From CAZYFH01 sp965249175 (GTDB lineage Bacteria > Acidobacteriota > Vicinamibacteria > Vicinamibacterales > UBA8438), in contig OZ252227.1 in the NCBI GenBank assembly GCA_965249175.1, positions 2,728,001 through 2,792,000 on the forward strand: DNA of 64,000 nucleotides, given 5' to 3'. Of the stretch, positions 1 through 8,114 are shown piece by piece. The notes under the pieces were generated by a model. That model had not been told where the DNA came from. It worked only from the letters and a program-made list of their open reading frames with translations, and made no database searches. The position numbers and the translations under genes were made by a program. Each line of letters begins with the position of its first letter. Position 1 is the first letter of the stretch.

Positions 1-429
1 GACCGACCAGTCGACGGTGCGTCCCGTGCCCCCTCTCCGCGTGTCGTCAGACGCATCGAGCAGTACCGTCACGTTGTCGGGCACTGCCCGCACCATGTCG
101 ACGGTCGCCGCCCCGCGGACACTGATTGCTTTGATGACGCGATAGGGCCACACGCCGTAGACCGCGGGGGCCTCGTCGCCGTGCAGCTGCACAGCTGCGA
201 GTCCGACGTGCTCGACGACCTGTCGAACCTCGTCGACCGACGGGTCGACGAAGACGCCGATCGGCGCGACGTCGGGCGGCAATTGAGCGGCGATCGCGCG
301 CGCTTCGACCGGGTCGACGAAACGCGGGCTCCTCGCCCAGAACACGAAGCCGATGGCCGATGCGCCGAGGTCGCTCGCCAGCATCGCATCCTGCGCACGC
401 GTGATACCGCAGATCTTCACCTTTACCAT
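1..429 (-). CDS. trpF: Phosphoribosylanthranilate isomerase TrpF (3' end cut by window edge)
   Basis: Catalyses isomerisation of N-(5'-phosphoribosyl)anthranilate to CdRP, the third step of tryptophan synthesis, in the cytoplasm. Reading from an ATG at 429, the frame is open to base 1 (143 codons) and begins with the family hallmark KICGIT at residues 5-10, with QLHGDE further on at the usual place. TrpF is normally about 205 residues, so roughly the last 60 lie outside the window. The ATG overlaps the trpC stop by 7 bases (trpC ends Thr-Trp-stop inside the trpF start), so the two are probably translationally coupled. It is the last trp gene visible; trpB and trpA would be expected beyond the left edge. 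Annotators relying on long ORFs could miss it because several longer shadow frames cover it. Confidence 0.93.
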   Translation of the reverse strand, partial: MVKVKICGITRAQDAMLASDLGASAIGFVFWARSPRFVDPVEARAIAAQLPPDVAPIGVFVDPSVDEVRQVVEHVGLAAVQLHGDEAPAVYGVWPYRVIKAISVRGAATVDMVRAVPDNVTVLLDASDDTRRGGTGRTVDWSV

Positions 430-1274
430 GTGGCTGGCGCCGCCCTACGCGCCGCGCGCCTTGCCCCGCGCGGCACCAGGTCGCCGTCCTCAAGGAAGCT
501 CGTCAGCGCGGCTCCTGGGTCAGGCTGAGTCATGAACGATTCGCCGATGAGAAACGCGTCGTACCCAGCCCGCCGAAGGGACAGCAGATCGGACCTTGTG
601 CGAAGGCCGCTCTCCGCCACCGCCAGCCGCTCGGCGGGAATCGCTTCGATTAAGGTCTCGGATGCCGTGAGGTCGACATCGAGGGTGCGGAGGTTGCGAT
701 TGTTGACTCCGATCACATCGGCGCCTACCCCAAGCGCGCGCGAGAGCTCGTCGCGGTCATGCACCTCGACCAGGACCGCGAGGTCGAGCGCGTGTGCGGC
801 ACCCAGCAGCGCGGTCAGGGCGGCCTCGTCCAGTGCCGCGACAATGAGGAGCACGGCGTCAGCACCATGTGCGCGAGCCTCGAGCAGCTGATACTCCGAC
901 ACGACGAAGTCTTTCCGGAGCACGGGCACCTCGATGGCCGCGCGCACCGCGTCGAGATGATCCAGCGCACCGTCGAAGAACGACGGCTCGGTGAGCACCG
1001 AGACCGCGGCCGCCCCGGCAGCGGCATAGCCACGGGCCACGTCAGCCGGCTCGTACTCCGGCCGCAAGACGCCGCGCGACGGCGACCGACGCTTGCACTC
1101 CGCGACGATGTTGATCCGATCGACGCGCGCCAGCTGGGTTCGAAACAGCCCGCCTCTCGGCGTGCGTGTCGATGCCACGCGTTCCACCGCGCTCGCCGGC
1201 ATTGCCTCCTGGCGGTCGGTGACGGCGCGCCGGGTTGCCCCGACGATCGCCTCGAGGAGATCCGCGGGTGTCAT
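423..1274 (-). CDS. trpC: Indole-3-glycerol phosphate synthase TrpC
   Basis: Cytoplasmic (beta/alpha)8 enzyme that closes the indole ring of CdRP to indole-3-glycerol phosphate. At 283 residues it has the normal single-domain length. Recognisable blocks in order are AECKRRSPSRG (about residue 58, first catalytic Lys), PVLRKDFVV (about 120), GVNNRNLRTL (about 190) and AVAESGLRT (about 218). ATG at 1274 lies two bases downstream of the trpD stop, and the 3' end overlaps trpF. It is a stand-alone enzyme, not the TrpC-TrpF fusion of enterobacteria. The position in the aroDE-trpEGDCF operon agrees with the assignment. Confidence 0.96.
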   Translation of the reverse strand: MTPADLLEAIVGATRRAVTDRQEAMPASAVERVASTRTPRGGLFRTQLARVDRINIVAECKRRSPSRGVLRPEYEPADVARGYAAAGAAAVSVLTEPSFFDGALDHLDAVRAAIEVPVLRKDFVVSEYQLLEARAHGADAVLLIVAALDEAALTALLGAAHALDLAVLVEVHDRDELSRALGVGADVIGVNNRNLRTLDVDLTASETLIEAIPAERLAVAESGLRTRSDLLSLRRAGYDAFLIGESFMTQPDPGAALTSFLEDGDLVPRGARRAARRAAPATW

Positions 1275-1276
1275 AT

Positions 1277-2308
1277 CTAGTCTCCGGCCTCCGGGGACCT
1301 AAGATTAGAGTGCATCACCATCGATTCCAGCACGCTGGCCGCCCTCCCGCTGTCAATGGCCTCCGCCCCCATCGCGACCCCGTCCCGGAGCGAGTCGACC
1401 CGCTCCATGACGACGAGTCCGGCAGCGACGTTCGCCAGCACGAACTCGCGCGGTGGCCCGCCCTTTCCGTCGAGGACGGAGCGAGCCGTCGCCACGCTCG
1501 CCGACAGGTCATCGACGCGAAGGTCGTCCGCAGCGGCTCGGCGCAATCCGAGCTCCGCTGCATCCAGATAGAACGTCGTCACCCGCCCGGATCGCACCTC
1601 GGAGACCTTCGTGTACCCCGTCGTCGAGATCTCGTCGAGGCCGTCGGCGCCGTGTACGACCCACGCCCGCTCGGACCCGAGTGCGCCGAGCACGCGAGCC
1701 AAGACGTCGGTAAGCTCGGGTCGCGGCACACCGACGAGCTGCCGCTGGACGCCGGCGGGATTCGTCACGGGCCCGAGAAGGTTGAAGGCGGTGCGTACGC
1801 CGAGCTCCCGGCGTGCCGGCCCCGCGTGCCGCATCGCCGGATGGAAGGTCGGCGCGAAAAAGAACGCGATACCGGCCTCGTCGAGACTGCGTTCCACCGT
1901 GGCCGGCGCCGCCGTCACGTCCACCCCGAGTGCTTCGAACAGATCGGCGCTCCCGCAGCGGCTGGACACCGACCGGTTGCCGTGCTTCGCCACCTCGACG
2001 CCACACGCCGCCAGCACGATGGCCGCCAGGGACGACACATTGAACGTGTTGGACCCGTCGCCGCCCGTCCCGCACGTATCGAAGCCAGCCGGTCGCGACC
2101 GCACGAGTGGTACGGCATGGCGACGCATCGTCCTGGCCAGCCCCGCGATCTCTTCGGGACGCTCGCCTTTCATCGCCAGCGCCACGAGTAACCCCGAGAC
2201 CTGCGCCGACGTCGCGCGACCCTCCATGATCTCCGCCATCGCCGCCTCGGCCTCGGCGGCCGTCAGGTCATGACGCCGATACAACTTCCCGATCAAGTCG
2301 GAAAACAT
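1277..2308 (-). CDS. trpD: Anthranilate phosphoribosyltransferase TrpD
   Basis: Transfers phosphoribose from PRPP to anthranilate. The protein is about 343 residues with the family signatures CGTGGDGSNTFNVSS (PRPP-binding glycine-rich loop), KHGNRSVSS and LLGPVTNP. I chose the ATG at 2308, which starts MFSDLIGKL and is preceded by GGGAGG two to three bases upstream. A TTG 18 bases further upstream (2326) is also open but would overlap trpG and lacks a better ribosome-binding site. The gene starts 7 bases after the trpG stop, so tight coupling is likely. It is a free-standing TrpD, not fused to TrpG. Confidence 0.95.
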   Translation of the reverse strand: MFSDLIGKLYRRHDLTAAEAEAAMAEIMEGRATSAQVSGLLVALAMKGERPEEIAGLARTMRRHAVPLVRSRPAGFDTCGTGGDGSNTFNVSSLAAIVLAACGVEVAKHGNRSVSSRCGSADLFEALGVDVTAAPATVERSLDEAGIAFFFAPTFHPAMRHAGPARRELGVRTAFNLLGPVTNPAGVQRQLVGVPRPELTDVLARVLGALGSERAWVVHGADGLDEISTTGYTKVSEVRSGRVTTFYLDAAELGLRRAAADDLRVDDLSASVATARSVLDGKGGPPREFVLANVAAGLVVMERVDSLRDGVAMGAEAIDSGRAASVLESMVMHSNLRSPEAGD

Positions 2309-2315
2309 GACCTCC

Positions 2316-2888
<573 letters not shown>

Positions 2889-2911
2889 GCACTGTTCCTC
2901 TGACCTAGCTG

Positions 2912-4426
2912 CTACGTCGTCGCCGGGCCGCGCCCGCTCTGCGCCATCTCGAGCGCGCGAATCAGCGCGGAGGCCTTGGCCTTCGTCTCATGGTATTCGG
3001 CGGTCGGGTCGGAATCGGCGACGATACCGGCCCCCGCCTGCACATAGGCCCGTCCGTCGGTCACGACGATGGTCCGGATCGTGATACAGCAATCGAGATG
3101 GCCCGCGAAGTCGAGATAGCCGACGGCTCCGGCGTAGATCCCGCGTCGCGTCGGCTCCAGCTCAGCGATGATTTCCATCGCGCGAATCTTCGGGGCCCCC
3201 GACACGGTCCCGGCAGGAAAGCACGCCGCGAGCGCATCGAGTCGATCCCGATCGCTGGTCAGCCGTCCCTCCACGCGCGACACCAGATGCATGACGTGTG
3301 AATAGCGCTCGAGTCCCATGTATTGCGGGACACGGACCGACCCGAACTCGGACACACGGCCCAGGTCATTCCGGCCCAGATCCACCAGCATGACGTGCTC
3401 GGCCCGTTCCTTCTCATCGCGTTTCAGCTCCTCCGCCAGAGCCTGGTCGGCCTCGTCGTCGACACCACGTGGCCGCGTCCCGGCGATTGGATGAGTCTCG
3501 GCGTGCCGCCCCTCCACGCGCACGAGCATCTCCGGCGACGAACCGACAATCGCGACGTCACCCATCCGTATGTAATACATGTAGGGCGACGGATTCACGT
3601 AACGCAGCGAGCGGTAGACGGTGAACGGATCTGCGCGAATGTCGGTCTCGAACCGTTGCGACAGCACCACTTGAAAGATGTCCCCCGCGGTGATGTAGGA
3701 CTTCGCGTCGCGGACCGCCTGCTCGAACTCCGTCTGCGTCGTGTTCGAGGACACCTCGAGGTCCGCCGGTTCCAGGGGGCTGGCCACCGACAGCTGACGC
3801 TCGAGCTCGGTCTCGAGGACCTGGATCTTGGCCTGGGCCAACTCATACCGTGCTCTGAGCGTGTCCGCGTCCTCGCCGGCACCATCGACGACGGCGTTCG
3901 CGATGACCAGTATCCGGTGCTTCACGTGGTCGAACGCCAGGATGGTGTCGAACAACATGAACACGGCGTCATCCCCGCCCTCAGCCGGCTTCGGAAAGGC
4001 CGCCCATCGATTCTCGAGTGTCGGCTCGAACCATGAGGCTGCGTCGTAGCCGAGAAACCCCACGGCGCCACCGGTGAATCGCGGTAATCCGGGCACCGTC
4101 GGCGAGTGATGGCGCGCCATCAGATCACGAAGCGCGTCCAGATACGGCTCGGTGCGCCGTTCGCGGGTCCCCGCACGTTCGACCGCCGTCTCGCCGCGTG
4201 CCGATCGCAGGACAAGAAACGGGTCCTTGCCCAGGAACGAATATCGCGCGAGCCGCTCCCCGCCCTCGACACTCTCCAACAAGAACGCGTGGTCGCTGTT
4301 CTCCGCGATCCTGAGAAACGCCGATACCGGCGTCAACAGGTCCGCCATGACCTCGCGACAGACGGGCACCATCGTCCCGCGGGTAGCCAGCTCGACGAAT
4401 TGCTCGAACGTCGTGTCGATACTCAT
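2912..4426 (-). CDS. trpE: Anthranilate synthase component I TrpE
   Basis: Converts chorismate to anthranilate together with TrpG; the usual feedback target for tryptophan. About 504 residues. The chorismate-binding half carries IAGTRPRG, DEKERAEHVMLVDLGRNDLG and AGTVSGAPKIRAMEI in the right order. Start chosen at the ATG at 4426 (MSIDTTF) because GGAGG lies 6 bases upstream and because the ATG overlaps the aroDE stop as ATGA. An in-frame upstream start at 4507 would run 27 codons back into aroDE and is less likely. The N-terminal inhibitor-binding region is present, so tryptophan feedback is expected but was not checked residue by residue. Confidence 0.96.
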   Translation of the reverse strand: MSIDTTFEQFVELATRGTMVPVCREVMADLLTPVSAFLRIAENSDHAFLLESVEGGERLARYSFLGKDPFLVLRSARGETAVERAGTRERRTEPYLDALRDLMARHHSPTVPGLPRFTGGAVGFLGYDAASWFEPTLENRWAAFPKPAEGGDDAVFMLFDTILAFDHVKHRILVIANAVVDGAGEDADTLRARYELAQAKIQVLETELERQLSVASPLEPADLEVSSNTTQTEFEQAVRDAKSYITAGDIFQVVLSQRFETDIRADPFTVYRSLRYVNPSPYMYYIRMGDVAIVGSSPEMLVRVEGRHAETHPIAGTRPRGVDDEADQALAEELKRDEKERAEHVMLVDLGRNDLGRVSEFGSVRVPQYMGLERYSHVMHLVSRVEGRLTSDRDRLDALAACFPAGTVSGAPKIRAMEIIAELEPTRRGIYAGAVGYLDFAGHLDCCITIRTIVVTDGRAYVQAGAGIVADSDPTAEYHETKAKASALIRALEMAQSGRGPATT

Positions 4427-5904
4427 GATTTGCCTCCGACGTGACGCGCCAGCTCCGTCTGCGCGGCTTCCCTGAAGAGTCGCGGCGGTGGAGTCCGACC
4501 GGTCCACCAGGCGAATTGCCGCTCGGCCTGTGACACCAGCATCTCGAGCCCACCGATCGTGTCGCAGCCCGCCGCCGCCGCATCGGCCAGCAGTTGCGTC
4601 GTCGGCGGGTTGTAGACGAGGTCGTAGACGAGCCGGCCCGTAAACGGCCCGTCGGGCAACGGTGTCGTCTCCACATCAGGCCGCATGCCCACCGGCGTCG
4701 TGTTCACCAGCAGGTCCCACGACCCCGGGGCGGGAGGCAGCGGTCCAACCACCGCCCCGACAGCCTCCGCCGCCTGTGCGGCCTTGGATCCATTGCGAGC
4801 ACAGATGGTCACGACGGCGCCCTGGCTCGCGAGCCCGACCGCGACGCCGCGCGCCGCGCCGCCCGCCCCGATCACGGCCGCGCGCGCACCGGCCAGCGTC
4901 ATTCGACCCGCAAGCGGCTGGAGGAAGCCCGATACGTCGGTGTTGATGGCGCGCCAGCCGGCCGCGTCGAAGCGCAACGTGTTGACCGCACCGACCTTCC
5001 GTCCGGTGGCGTCCATCTGCATGACGCGCGCCGCGACTTGTTCTTTGAACGGCGCCGTCACGCTCACGCCACGAAGCGGGATGGCGTCGGCAAACCGTGC
5101 AAAGTCGTCGAGGTCGCGCGCTTCCAGCGGGAGATACACCGCATCGATCCCCGCGTCGGCGAAACCGGCGTTGTGCATCGCCGGCGACAACGAGTGCCCC
5201 ACCGGCGAGCCGAGCACGCCGTATACCGAAGTGCGCGAGGTAATCGCGCCGAATCGATAGACCTGCCGCAATCTGCAGAGATCGATCTGTCCCGGAGCCA
5301 CCGCGTCGCCGGCATACGTCCAGCAGGACCCGAAGCGCCCGGCGAGCACGCGCGTCGCGACGCCGGCCTGTCCCATCCCGATGATCACTCGTCGCGCGCG
5401 AGGAGACCCGGCGTCGAGCGCCGCAAGGCCAAGCGTGTCGCTCAAGCCGTCGACCCGGACGGCCAGCTTGACTACCTCGGCTCCGGTCGCCCGCATGGCG
5501 CGATACCGGTCCTCGAGATCGGGCGGCACGCCCTCGAAGTCATGCATCGAGAGCACGATTCGACGTCCGTCGTGCGCGCGGATGAGATCCGCGAACCCCG
5601 CCCGCCACTCCACGTCGACAAACTCCGCCCCTCCGTCGAGTGCCGCCACCAGGATGCGCCGACGCTCCTCGTCGGCGCCGTCAAACCATCCCCCTTCCGA
5701 GGGCGGCCGACACGTGACGATCACCGGCGTCGTGCGCCCCGCCAGCGCGCCCGCCACGTCGGGTCGCGCGACCGAATCGAGTCTGAGCTCGACGAGGTCG
5801 GCACCCGAGGCGCGATCCCGATTCGCGCGCAGTTCTTCCATCGTCGCGCCGGTCACGGTGGCACACAGTAGGGGGGTCGCTCGGTCCATGTCGTCGTCTG
5901 TCAC
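4423..5904 (-). CDS. aroDE: Fused type I 3-dehydroquinate dehydratase / shikimate dehydrogenase AroDE
   Basis: Bifunctional shikimate-pathway enzyme. Residues 1-215 form a type I dehydroquinase: VTCRPPSEGGWF at about 63, catalytic His121 in SMHDFEG and Schiff-base Lys146 in EVVKLAVR. Residues 226-493 form shikimate dehydrogenase: GSPVGHSLSPAMHN at 232-245, catalytic Lys287 in VTAPFKEQ, NTDVSGFL at 321 and the NADP-binding GAGGAARG at 346. The plant enzymes have the same order. The start is uncertain: GTG at 5904 gives MTDDDMD, ATG at 5889 gives MDRATP, and neither has a clear ribosome-binding site. The gene directly follows the attenuator, so the common upper pathway and the trp branch are controlled together. 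Confidence 0.94.
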   Translation of the reverse strand: MTDDDMDRATPLLCATVTGATMEELRANRDRASGADLVELRLDSVARPDVAGALAGRTTPVIVTCRPPSEGGWFDGADEERRRILVAALDGGAEFVDVEWRAGFADLIRAHDGRRIVLSMHDFEGVPPDLEDRYRAMRATGAEVVKLAVRVDGLSDTLGLAALDAGSPRARRVIIGMGQAGVATRVLAGRFGSCWTYAGDAVAPGQIDLCRLRQVYRFGAITSRTSVYGVLGSPVGHSLSPAMHNAGFADAGIDAVYLPLEARDLDDFARFADAIPLRGVSVTAPFKEQVAARVMQMDATGRKVGAVNTLRFDAAGWRAINTDVSGFLQPLAGRMTLAGARAAVIGAGGAARGVAVGLASQGAVVTICARNGSKAAQAAEAVGAVVGPLPPAPGSWDLLVNTTPVGMRPDVETTPLPDGPFTGRLVYDLVYNPPTTQLLADAAAAGCDTIGGLEMLVSQAERQFAWWTGRTPPPRLFREAAQTELARHVGGKS

Positions 5905-5913
5905 GCACCTACG

Positions 5914-5949
5914 AAAAAAGCCCCATCAGCCGGTGGGCTGAAGGGGCTT
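5914..5949 (-). terminator. Attenuator terminator of the aroDE-trp operon
   Basis: Read on the minus strand, AAGCCCC and TCAGCC pair with GGCTGA and GGGGCTT around a CACC loop, with one U-U mismatch between the two stem halves. Six Ts follow immediately. This is a textbook intrinsic terminator only 10 bases before the aroDE start codon, where it can act only as an attenuator. Confidence 0.88.
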
Positions 5950-6000
5950 GGTGTCGTCTGCGTTGGTTGACCGTTTGGCCTAGATGACCGCCCCCCCAGC
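5937..6000 (-). promoter_or_regulatory. Antiterminator pairing of the trp leader
   Basis: Minus-strand segment GCTGGGGGGG (6000-5991) can pair over all 10 bases, with two G-U wobbles, with CCCCTTCAGC (5946-5937), which forms part of the left arm of the terminator. The two structures are therefore mutually exclusive. A ribosome stalled at the tandem Trp codons (6033-6028) would leave the first segment free. A ribosome reaching the stop codon (5982-5980) would cover it. I did not find a convincing segment-1 partner by eye. Confidence 0.72.
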
Positions 6001-6111
6001 TGTCGCATTGGGACTAAACGCGCAATACCACCAGGGCCGGCGTGTGGCGGGTCGCGCCACGTCGACCGCGAGCGTGCTGGTTTGTGAGTCCGACGGCACA
6101 AGCACTGTCAT
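5980..6111 (-). CDS. trpL: trp operon leader peptide TrpL (43 codons, Trp-Trp-Tyr-Cys-Ala-Phe)
   Basis: A 43-codon frame from ATG 6111 to TAG 5980 contains tandem Trp codons at positions 27-28, followed by Tyr, Cys, Ala and Phe (PWWYCAF). All three aromatic amino acids thus occur within six codons, fitting an operon that makes shikimate as well as tryptophan. The antiterminator segment begins 27 bases after the second Trp codon and is inside the zone a ribosome at the stop codon would cover. No Shine-Dalgarno site is obvious. An in-frame GTG at 6060 would give a 26-residue peptide with the same regulatory codons. The ATG lies close to the predicted transcript start, so near-leaderless initiation is possible. 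Confidence 0.8.
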   Translation of the reverse strand: MTVLVPSDSQTSTLAVDVARPATRRPWWYCAFSPNATAGGAVI

Positions 6112-6124
6112 CACCGTGCCGCAC

Positions 6125-6154
6125 ACGCTATCAGACGGCCCGACGCGCTGTCAA
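6125..6154 (-). promoter_or_regulatory. Putative sigma-70-type promoter of the aroDE-trp operon
   Basis: On the minus strand a perfect TTGACA (6154-6149) is followed after 18 bases by TAGCGT (6130-6125), a weak -10 match. Transcription would begin near 6118, just before the leader peptide start. Confidence 0.5.
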
Positions 6155-6192
6155 TTCACGCTTGAACAGACGCTTGGATCGCCCATTTCTCC

Positions 6193-6222
6193 TTGACCTG
6201 TAAGCACTTCCTCCGATATAAA
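6193..6222 (+). promoter_or_regulatory. Putative sigma-70-type promoter for the S55 peptidase gene
   Basis: TTGACC (6193-6198), an 18-base spacer and TATAAA (6217-6222) lie directly before the ATG at 6231. A start site about 7 bases after the -10 box would fall on or next to that ATG, implying a leaderless transcript unless the internal ATG at 6267 is used. It is divergent from the trp promoter. Confidence 0.5.
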
Positions 6223-6230
6223 CGTTTCAG

Positions 6231-8114
6231 ATGCTGTGCGGCGTTCGCCGCGGCTTCCCGCCCTTCATGAGACCTGTCCCGCTGCTGTGTGGCGCAGTCA
6301 TCGCTGCGCTGATCGTCGTCAGCCTGCCGGCGGCGACCGCGCGCATGGCACTCGACGAGGTGCGCGCCGGTATGACGGGCATTGGCATCACCGTCTTCGA
6401 AGGCGACACCCGCGAGGAGTTCTCCGTCCATGTCCTCGGCGTGCTGGCCAATGTCATGGGGCCGCGCCGCAACCTGATCGTCGCGCGGCTCGAAGGCGGC
6501 CCGCTTGCTGACAGCGGCGTCATCCAGGGTATGAGCGGCAGCCCCGTCTACATCGACGGCCGTCTCGTCGGCGCCCTCTCCTATTCGCTGGGCTCCTTCA
6601 GCCGGGAGGCGATCGCTGGCATCACTCCGATCGAGGAGATGGCTGCGACGGACAGTGAAGCCAGTCGCCTCGCATCGAGACGCGCCCCGCCGGCGATCTT
6701 CTCGGCGAGTCGGGACGGGCTCGCACGCGTCGCACAACAGCTCTTCGGGGATTCGCCGGCGTTCGCCGCGCGCCCGGTCGATGTGCGGGCGGCCGGTCTC
6801 TCCACGGTGGAGGCGGGCCGCCTGGGCACCCTGCTCCGCCCGATCGCGACGCCGCTGGCGTTGGGCGGCTTCGTCCCGGAGATACAGAACCTCTGGTCCG
6901 CCGCATTCGACTCGGCCGGCTTCGTCACGACCGTTGGGGGCACTGGGGCGGCGAGCCTCGCCCAGGCGTCCGACGGTGCGCCGCTCCAACCTGGCGACGC
7001 CGTGGGCGCGAGCCTGATGCGCGGCGACCTCTCGATGGCCGGCACCGGCACCGTGACGCTTGTCGAGGACGGCCGCGTCTACGCATTCGGTCACCCGTTC
7101 TACAACCTGGGTCCGGCACAGTTCGCGATGACCCGCGCCCATGTGACAACGGTGCTGCCCAGCCTGGCCATCTCTTCGCGACTCGCGACAATCGGCGACG
7201 TCCTCGGCACGATCGATCAAGATCGGTCGACCGGAATCTTCGGCAGTCTCGGCACCGGTCCGGCGATGATCCCCGTGACCGTCACGCTCGAGGCGGGGGA
7301 CGACCGCGACCTGAGCCAACGTTTCGCGTTCGAAGTCATCGACGATCGCCTGTTCACGCCGCTCCTGACATACACCGGCATGCTCAACACCTTCGTCTCC
7401 TGGACCCGTCAGGTCGGCGCGAGCACCTATCGTGTCGACGGGACCGCGCGGCTACGCGGACAGACGGACGTCACGTTTCGCGATGTGTATGCGGGCGATG
7501 CCGCCTACATCACCGCCGCCGCGGGCATCATGGCGCCGCTCACGACGCTCGTCGGGAATACGTTCGAGCCCGTGACCATCGACGGAATCGACATCGCGAT
7601 TACCTCCCACGAGGAGCGCCGGACCGCGACGCTTGAGCGCGTCTGGATTGATGCGGTGCGGCCCCGCGCCGGCGACACCGTCCCCCTCAAGGTCGCATCG
7701 AGGACCTCGTCGGGTGAAGAGTCGATTCACACGGTCACGGTGACGCTCCCGTCCCACGTCACGGGGCCTGTTCAGCTGCTCGTCTCCGACGCGACCCAAC
7801 TCAGTCGGCGGGAAGCCTCGGAAGGACGGCATCCGCGGACCGCCAGGACGTTGCCTCAGCTGATTCGCGCGCTGAACAACGCCCGGCGCCACGATCGCCT
7901 CTACGTGAAGCTCCTCGTGGCGCGACCGGGTGCGGTCGTGCGCGGCGAGGTGCTCCCCGCGTTGCCCGCATCGGTCTTGGCGGTGCTCGACGGCGACCGC
8001 GCCAGCGGTGACCACGCCCGGCTACAGAACGCGACGATCGGTGAATGGGAGATCCCGACCGACCACGTCGTGACTGGCGCACGCCTGCTGTCCATTACCG
8101 TCGAGGCCGGATGA
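6231..8114 (+). CDS. SpoIVB-type S55 serine peptidase-domain protein
   Basis: Exported protein of 627 residues. An N-terminal hydrophobic segment (residues 15-36) acts as signal or anchor. The S55 signature GVIQGMSGSPVYIDGRLVGA spans residues 97-116, with the candidate nucleophile Ser102 in GMSGSP. In Bacillus, SpoIVB signals across the forespore membrane, but nothing else here is sporulation-specific and this organism is not expected to sporulate. The remaining 450 residues are beta-rich and unassigned. ATG 6231 may be leaderless; ATG 6267 (MRPVPLL) gives a cleaner signal peptide, and neither has a Shine-Dalgarno site. The stop overlaps the start of the next gene as ATGA, so the two products are probably made and used together in the periplasm. 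Whether it is an active protease is unknown. Confidence 0.82.
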   Translation: MLCGVRRGFPPFMRPVPLLCGAVIAALIVVSLPAATARMALDEVRAGMTGIGITVFEGDTREEFSVHVLGVLANVMGPRRNLIVARLEGGPLADSGVIQGMSGSPVYIDGRLVGALSYSLGSFSREAIAGITPIEEMAATDSEASRLASRRAPPAIFSASRDGLARVAQQLFGDSPAFAARPVDVRAAGLSTVEAGRLGTLLRPIATPLALGGFVPEIQNLWSAAFDSAGFVTTVGGTGAASLAQASDGAPLQPGDAVGASLMRGDLSMAGTGTVTLVEDGRVYAFGHPFYNLGPAQFAMTRAHVTTVLPSLAISSRLATIGDVLGTIDQDRSTGIFGSLGTGPAMIPVTVTLEAGDDRDLSQRFAFEVIDDRLFTPLLTYTGMLNTFVSWTRQVGASTYRVDGTARLRGQTDVTFRDVYAGDAAYITAAAGIMAPLTTLVGNTFEPVTIDGIDIAITSHEERRTATLERVWIDAVRPRAGDTVPLKVASRTSSGEESIHTVTVTLPSHVTGPVQLLVSDATQLSRREASEGRHPRTARTLPQLIRALNNARRHDRLYVKLLVARPGAVVRGEVLPALPASVLAVLDGDRASGDHARLQNATIGEWEIPTDHVVTGARLLSITVEAG

